Assembly (NCBI RefSeq): GCF_018919485.1 | Contig: NZ_JAHLMU010000001.1 | Span: forward strand, 1 to 38,554 | DNA: 38,554 nucleotides | Direction: 5' to 3' | DNA from: Psychrobacter sp. TAE2020 | GTDB taxonomy: Bacteria > Pseudomonadota > Gammaproteobacteria > Pseudomonadales > Moraxellaceae | Shown here: one piece after another, positions 34,408 through 38,554 of the stretch | Layout: each line of letters begins with the position of its first letter | Numbering within the stretch: position 1 is the stretch's first letter | The notes under the pieces: generated by a model | Database searches by the model: none | What the model was told of the DNA's origin: nothing | What the model saw: only the letters and a program-made list of their open reading frames with translations | Position numbers and translations under genes: made by a program

Positions 34408-36096
34408 ATGATTTTGGATAAATTTTGGACCAAAAGTTACCCTGAAGGTGTTCGATCCGATGTAGCTTGTGAGCATAAAACATTACTAAATTTCTTTGAT
34501 TATACTTTTGCTAAATATGCTAAAGATGAACTTAGTACCAATATGGGTGTCACTTATACTTATGAGCAAATTGATCATATATCACAGAATATTGCTGCTT
34601 GGCTCCAAAGCTTAGGGATAGCCAAAGGATCTACAGTTGCCATTATGATGCCTAATGTTAATCAGTACTATCCTATAATAGTCGGTATTATTCGTGCTGG
34701 CATGGTCCTTACTACTATTAACCCTTTATATACCGGACGAGAGCTCAAGCATCAGCTTAATAATTCAGATGCGCAGGCAATTTTTATCTTAGAGCCGTTT
34801 TGTCAAACTTTAGAAAAGATTATCGATGATACTGATGTCAAGACGGTAGTGATTAGTAGCATTGGTGACTTGTTAGGTACGCTAAAGGGTATGGTGGTTA
34901 ATCTAGCTGCTAAACATATAAAAAAGGCGGTACCTACTCATAATCTTGTTTCTAATGCTAACTACCAAGTAACCGATTTTAAGACGGTAGTAAAACTTGG
35001 CCAGCCTTTGCCTTATTCGCGCCCAGTGATCAAGCCTGATGATCTAGCTATTCTGCAATATACTGGTGGTACTACTGGAATGGCCAAAGGTATTCTGGTG
35101 ACTCACTACAATGTAGTAGTTGCTACTGCACAATTTGAAGAATGGTTTAAGCCGATTTATAAAAAAATCACTCATGATGGGCAAACCAATACTATCATTG
35201 CGCTACCGTTATATCATATCTATGCTTTTATTCTTATGCTGCTTGGTATACGTGTCGGTCAACATCTGACCTTAGTGACTAACCCACGTGATATTGATGG
35301 CTTTGTAAAGATATTAGGCGAGCGACCGTTTCATATTTTCCCTGCCGTCAATACTTTGTATCAAGCATTACTTGCTAACCCTGAGTTCAAAAATCTCGAT
35401 TTCTCACAACTACAGTTGTCGCTAGCAGGAGGTATGGCAGCAACGCCCGCTACCGCCAAAAACTGGTATGATACTACTGGTTTACCTATCATCGAAGGGT
35501 GGGGTATGTCAGAGGGCTTGGGAGTAGGGACTGCCAACCCGCTTATCAATACTGAATATAATGGCAATATTGGTTTGCCACTTCCAGGCATCGATATCAT
35601 TATTCGTGATGATGATGGCAAGGTCGTTGGCATTGGTGAAGTAGGTGAGATGTGCATAAAAGGAGACAATATCGTCACTAGTTATCACAAAATAGATAAC
35701 AGTGAATTTTTTACCGAAGATGGTTATTTAAAAACTGGCGATGTGGCTTCGATGAACGAGCAGGGTTATATCCAAATATATGATCGCAAAAAGGACATGC
35801 TGATTGTCAGTGGCTTTAACGTCTTTCCGAATGAGGTTGAAAACGTTATCGAGAGCCATGCAAAAGTTGCTGAATGTTCAGTAGTGGGAGTGGATGATGA
35901 GCTACAAGGCCAATCGGTTAAAGCTTATGTAGTCAAATCTGATCAAAGCCTTACTGAACAAGATATTAAGGACTATTGTAAGGAAGACTTAACGGGTTAT
36001 AAGCGGCCTAGTTATATCGAGTTTATAGATGAATTGCCTAAGTCTACAGTAGGTAAAATCCTACGACATGAATTGCGAAAAAAAGCCAATCAATAA
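34408..36096 (+). CDS. fadD: Long-chain fatty-acid-CoA ligase (second, tandem copy)
   Basis: A 562-residue ligase that aligns with the preceding gene along its whole length without long gaps. Shared features include the KFWT-x-x-YPEGV start, YTGGTTGMAKGILVTH and IYDRKKDMLIVSGFNVFPNEVE. Differences include GWGMSEGLGVG in place of GWGMTETVAVG, where the first copy has Thr and Glu-Thr near the adenylate. The Lys near the C-terminus is kept (TVGKILRHELRKK). It is probably an old tandem duplicate with a shifted chain-length or substrate range. The start has a GAGGAG site. It is the last gene on the plus strand, with no clear terminator. Confidence 0.93.
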   Translation: MILDKFWTKSYPEGVRSDVACEHKTLLNFFDYTFAKYAKDELSTNMGVTYTYEQIDHISQNIAAWLQSLGIAKGSTVAIMMPNVNQYYPIIVGIIRAGMVLTTINPLYTGRELKHQLNNSDAQAIFILEPFCQTLEKIIDDTDVKTVVISSIGDLLGTLKGMVVNLAAKHIKKAVPTHNLVSNANYQVTDFKTVVKLGQPLPYSRPVIKPDDLAILQYTGGTTGMAKGILVTHYNVVVATAQFEEWFKPIYKKITHDGQTNTIIALPLYHIYAFILMLLGIRVGQHLTLVTNPRDIDGFVKILGERPFHIFPAVNTLYQALLANPEFKNLDFSQLQLSLAGGMAATPATAKNWYDTTGLPIIEGWGMSEGLGVGTANPLINTEYNGNIGLPLPGIDIIIRDDDGKVVGIGEVGEMCIKGDNIVTSYHKIDNSEFFTEDGYLKTGDVASMNEQGYIQIYDRKKDMLIVSGFNVFPNEVENVIESHAKVAECSVVGVDDELQGQSVKAYVVKSDQSLTEQDIKDYCKEDLTGYKRPSYIEFIDELPKSTVGKILRHELRKKANQ

Positions 36097-36296
36097 GGTT
36101 ACGAATCGATCATAAGGATTGTAACTTAGGATAAAACAGCTTATAAAAAGTTATAAAAGGCAATAATTAGTGTTTAGGCTGTAATTCGCCTTGCTGAGCA
36201 TTGATTAGGTAAAGTTTAAAAATTAGGTTAGGTTCTATAGTCAGGGCTAGTAAGCAAAAGCTATTATTGAAGACTAAGCTTAAGTCATTGTCTGCT

Positions 36297-37400
36297 TCAG
36301 TTAGCGTCATTTTGGGCCATTCGTTTTATTTCAGCGTAGCCAGTTAGCCTCTTGCGCTCAGTATCATTGAATTGATTACGTTCAAGCTCATCTATCTGTG
36401 CTTGGGCCTTGCCTGCACTACCAGAATTTTTGATCAGTAGTTGTCGTTGAGCTTGATACTGGTTAAATCTAGCGTCGAAATTAGCTTCCTCTACATCTAA
36501 TCCAGCTAAACGAGAAGCGGCCGCTTCGACCACTAAGCCACGACGCATGGCGAACAATTCCTCTTTACTAGCGCCTTGAGCTTTCATTTCTGTAGTGCGC
36601 TGGGCAAGTTCGCCAAAATCAGCTTGTTTTTGGAAATTTTGCTTGATCTCTCCCTCTGGTAGACGGCTAATATAATCTTCGCGACTGGCCTGTTTCTGTT
36701 CGCTAGTTAAGCTATTGTCTTGCTCGATACCTACCATAGCAACGCTATAGTTCTCATAAGTATCTTCCCCACTAAAGAATGCCTTAATAGTTGCAGCATC
36801 GAATAGCTGCTGACGCAAGCGATTGATATCTTGACGACGCTGAGCGATCAAATCTAAATCCAGTTTACCTGCTTGGGTAGCCTGTAGTTGCAGACTGCCA
36901 TAGCTGTCTTGTAGCTTGTCGAGGCCTTTTAGATAGGTCATATATTGGTAAAATATTTGTATGGCTGAGCTGGCTGCCGGCTCAGGGGTATGATGAAGGA
37001 TATAAGCTTCTACTCTAGCGATAATAGTGGCTTCATTTTCTTCGCCCATAGCGGAGAGGAAGTAGTCAAATAAGCGCCGCAAACCTTCCGTAACTACTAG
37101 CTGACTGTTATCATCGATAATGATTTCACCGTCGATATCAGTACTTTGCAAAGAGCGTGGCATAGACTCAAGCTCAGTAGTGAATTCAGCTGACTAATTG
37201 CTATTCATTGCTTGAGCATTAGTGCCAGCGCCAAGGCTACCCTCGGTTGAAGAAATTGATATGCTAGTAGACAGGTTATTATCATCGACAACCGCTGTAG
37301 TGACTAATTTTGGTTTTAGCCACCAAATAAATGCTGCGAGTAGTGCCAGTACCAACAAGGCAATAATGATAATAGTCCTAGTATTGCGTTTATTATTCAT
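36297..37400 (-). pseudogene. lifO: Lipase-specific foldase (Lif) gene with an in-frame TAG
   Basis: Read through, the frame has 367 sense positions. Residues about 8-28 are an N-terminal membrane anchor (TIIIIALLVLALLAAFIWWL), then a variable Ser/Thr/Asn-rich linker, then MPRSLQSTDIDGEIIID and the foldase signature RRLFDYFLSAMGE, and a long helical body with an Arg/Gln-rich extended hairpin as in known Lif structures. A TAG at codon 69 (37194-37196) interrupts the linker; the same frame continues SAEFTTELES to the ATG at 37163. CAG to TAG would explain it. A restart at 37163 would make a cytoplasmic foldase without its anchor, useless for a periplasmic lipase. No lipase gene lies beside it in the window. 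Confidence 0.85.
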
Positions 37401-37598
37401 AGTAACGTTATCGTCCTTGTAGTAACTGAATGACCCAACTATTTTGAAGGCCTAATCTTATAATTCGCTGCCAAATGCTTTGCTATTTCAATAGTGTACG
37501 ACCTTTTTTAATCATGTGCCGCTTTTTAAATAACAAGCAGTTTTTTTAATAAAATACCATTTTTTACAACTACCTCATTAGCTTTTGACGTTAATACT

Positions 37599-38398
37599 TT
37601 AATGACATTTCGCTATTTGTTCATTGGTATACTTTGTAATGAACTCAGGGTCTTTTATCCACACTCCATGCAGATTGCCTTTAGGTGTTTGGGCAGCTCA
37701 ACTGAGATAAGCTTTGATTCAGTATATAGCCTAGCAAGATGCTTTATAGAAGCATAAGGGGAGTATCTATCTCCTTTAATATGAATAAAAAATACACGGC
37801 CCTTGCCAGTTGCAAAATCGCCTTTTATAAAGTCGAAGCGTACCGTTTTTAGCAAATAGCATCCATCTTCCATAAGCCCTTTGGCCTCTTTATTGCCAAA
37901 GCCTACTTTATAACTAGGGAAGTAACCATAAGCTGTTGTTAAAGGTTTGGATATCGCTAATACCCGTAAAATCTTTATGCGCTCCCAGCCAAACCATTTT
38001 TTAAAGTATAGATTGTCAGTAGCCACGCCGATCATAGGTATATCCGTTAATGCACTATAGATAGTGGCCAGCTGACTTCCTAAGCTATGGCCAAAAAGGT
38101 AAGTCGAATCGTGCTCAGAAAATCCTACTAGCTTCGGAATAACATTATCAATAAGGTCTTGATATTTATAATCAACGCTACGATCGACATGAGGAGTGTT
38201 TTCGCCGCAGCAAGGGTAATCAGTGCCAATTAGGGTATAGCCTTTAGCCACTAAGTTCTCAAACAGCTTAACGTATTTTCTAAAATGCACACCAGTGGCT
38301 GTCATAAACACTAGCGTCGTTTTACGATCTACAGCGGCTATAAACTTATAAATATTGACCTTCACTTGGTGTTTTTGCTTGAAGGTAAACGTAAGCAT
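37599..38398 (-). pseudogene. Alpha/beta hydrolase (COG4757-like) with a 3' frameshift
   Basis: The first frame gives 247 residues from the ATG at 38398 and ends with an atypical tail (LKAICMECG). It has ATGVHFRKY, DYPCCGEN, the nucleophile elbow GHSLGS and GYFPSYKVGFGNKEAKGL, which match uncharacterised COG4757 hydrolases. Restoring one G at the AAGG near 37666 continues it as KGNLHGVWIKDPEFITKYTN and on to a TAA at 37599-37601. That supplies the catalytic His and the usual aromatic-Pro-Glu end. The present frame loses the His. The cause may be a one-base deletion or a homopolymer read error. If intact, it would be a cytoplasmic serine hydrolase of unknown substrate. Confidence 0.75.
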
Positions 38399-38554
38399 CG
38401 ATATTATCCCTGATAAAAAGCTAATAGCTATTAAGACGATTATTTCTAAAAGTACTGTATTTAAAAATAATGAATTTGAGCTGATAAATAGTATTTTATA
38501 ATTATTAATAAAGCCTATATAAATTAGATAAATATCGGCAGTACAATATTATTT
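38399..38554. other. Upstream region of the hydrolase gene, window end
   Basis: AT-rich, with no open frame longer than a few tens of codons. It presumably holds the promoter of the hydrolase gene, but no box pair stands out. The sequence is cut by the window edge. Confidence 0.4.

Noticed and set aside
22372..37400. Stop-codon reassignment (TAA/TAG read as Gln)
   Set aside because: Many intact genes in the same window end with TAA or TAG at family-typical lengths, so the code is standard.

Overview
The window reads as a chromosomal segment of a gammaproteobacterium of the Moraxellaceae, most like Psychrobacter. This rests on gene content and protein style: a four-gene chaperone-usher fimbrial operon, a YoaE-type TerC/CBS/CorC protein, an EstA-type GDSL autotransporter, a lipase foldase, tandem FadD ligases and a lipid-oxidation island. 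It was judged by eye without database searches. No tRNA, rRNA, CRISPR array, complete insertion sequence or prophage was seen.

Layout. Bases 1-5650 hold a compact fimbrial operon (major pilin, periplasmic chaperone, usher, two-domain tip pilin/adhesin). Its last gene encodes a stand-alone IS630-type helix-turn-helix protein with no DDE catalytic part, followed by a strong terminator. Bases 5900-14200 are mixed housekeeping and accessory genes: a TPR-like protein, an acetyl-CoA hydrolase/CoA-transferase, a PlsC-type acyltransferase, YoaE, a MaoC-like gene fragment, a secreted orphan protein, a small membrane protein and a tandem universal stress protein. Bases 14279-20260 hold a GlxA-type AraC regulator divergent from an acyl-CoA dehydrogenase, a CurA-type reductase and two SDR dehydrogenases, probably one catabolic operon. 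Bases 20300-25250 hold the GDSL autotransporter, a tyrB-like aminotransferase gene with an internal stop, a CitE-like lyase and ArfB. Bases 25244-36100 hold a TetR regulator divergent from a beta-oxidation island (acyl-CoA dehydrogenase, thiolase, FadJ-type multifunctional enzyme, class III CoA-transferase, two FadD ligases). Bases 36297-38400 hold a lipase foldase gene with an in-frame amber codon and an alpha/beta-hydrolase gene with a 3' frameshift.

How the parts fit. The central theme is acyl-CoA metabolism. FadD ligases activate fatty acids, the dehydrogenase, FadJ-type enzyme and thiolase shorten them, and the CoA-transferases move or recycle CoA. The AraC-linked cluster looks like a second pathway for an unidentified acyl-CoA. 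The surface esterase and the decayed lipase foldase suggest past or present use of environmental lipids.

The most unusual features are (i) the transposase-derived DNA-binding protein built into the fimbrial operon; (ii) several damaged genes in 38 kb, two with a single in-frame stop where a Gln codon is plausible and one with a 1-nt frameshift that removes the catalytic His; and (iii) palindromic operator candidates in the two regulator-enzyme divergent intergenic regions.
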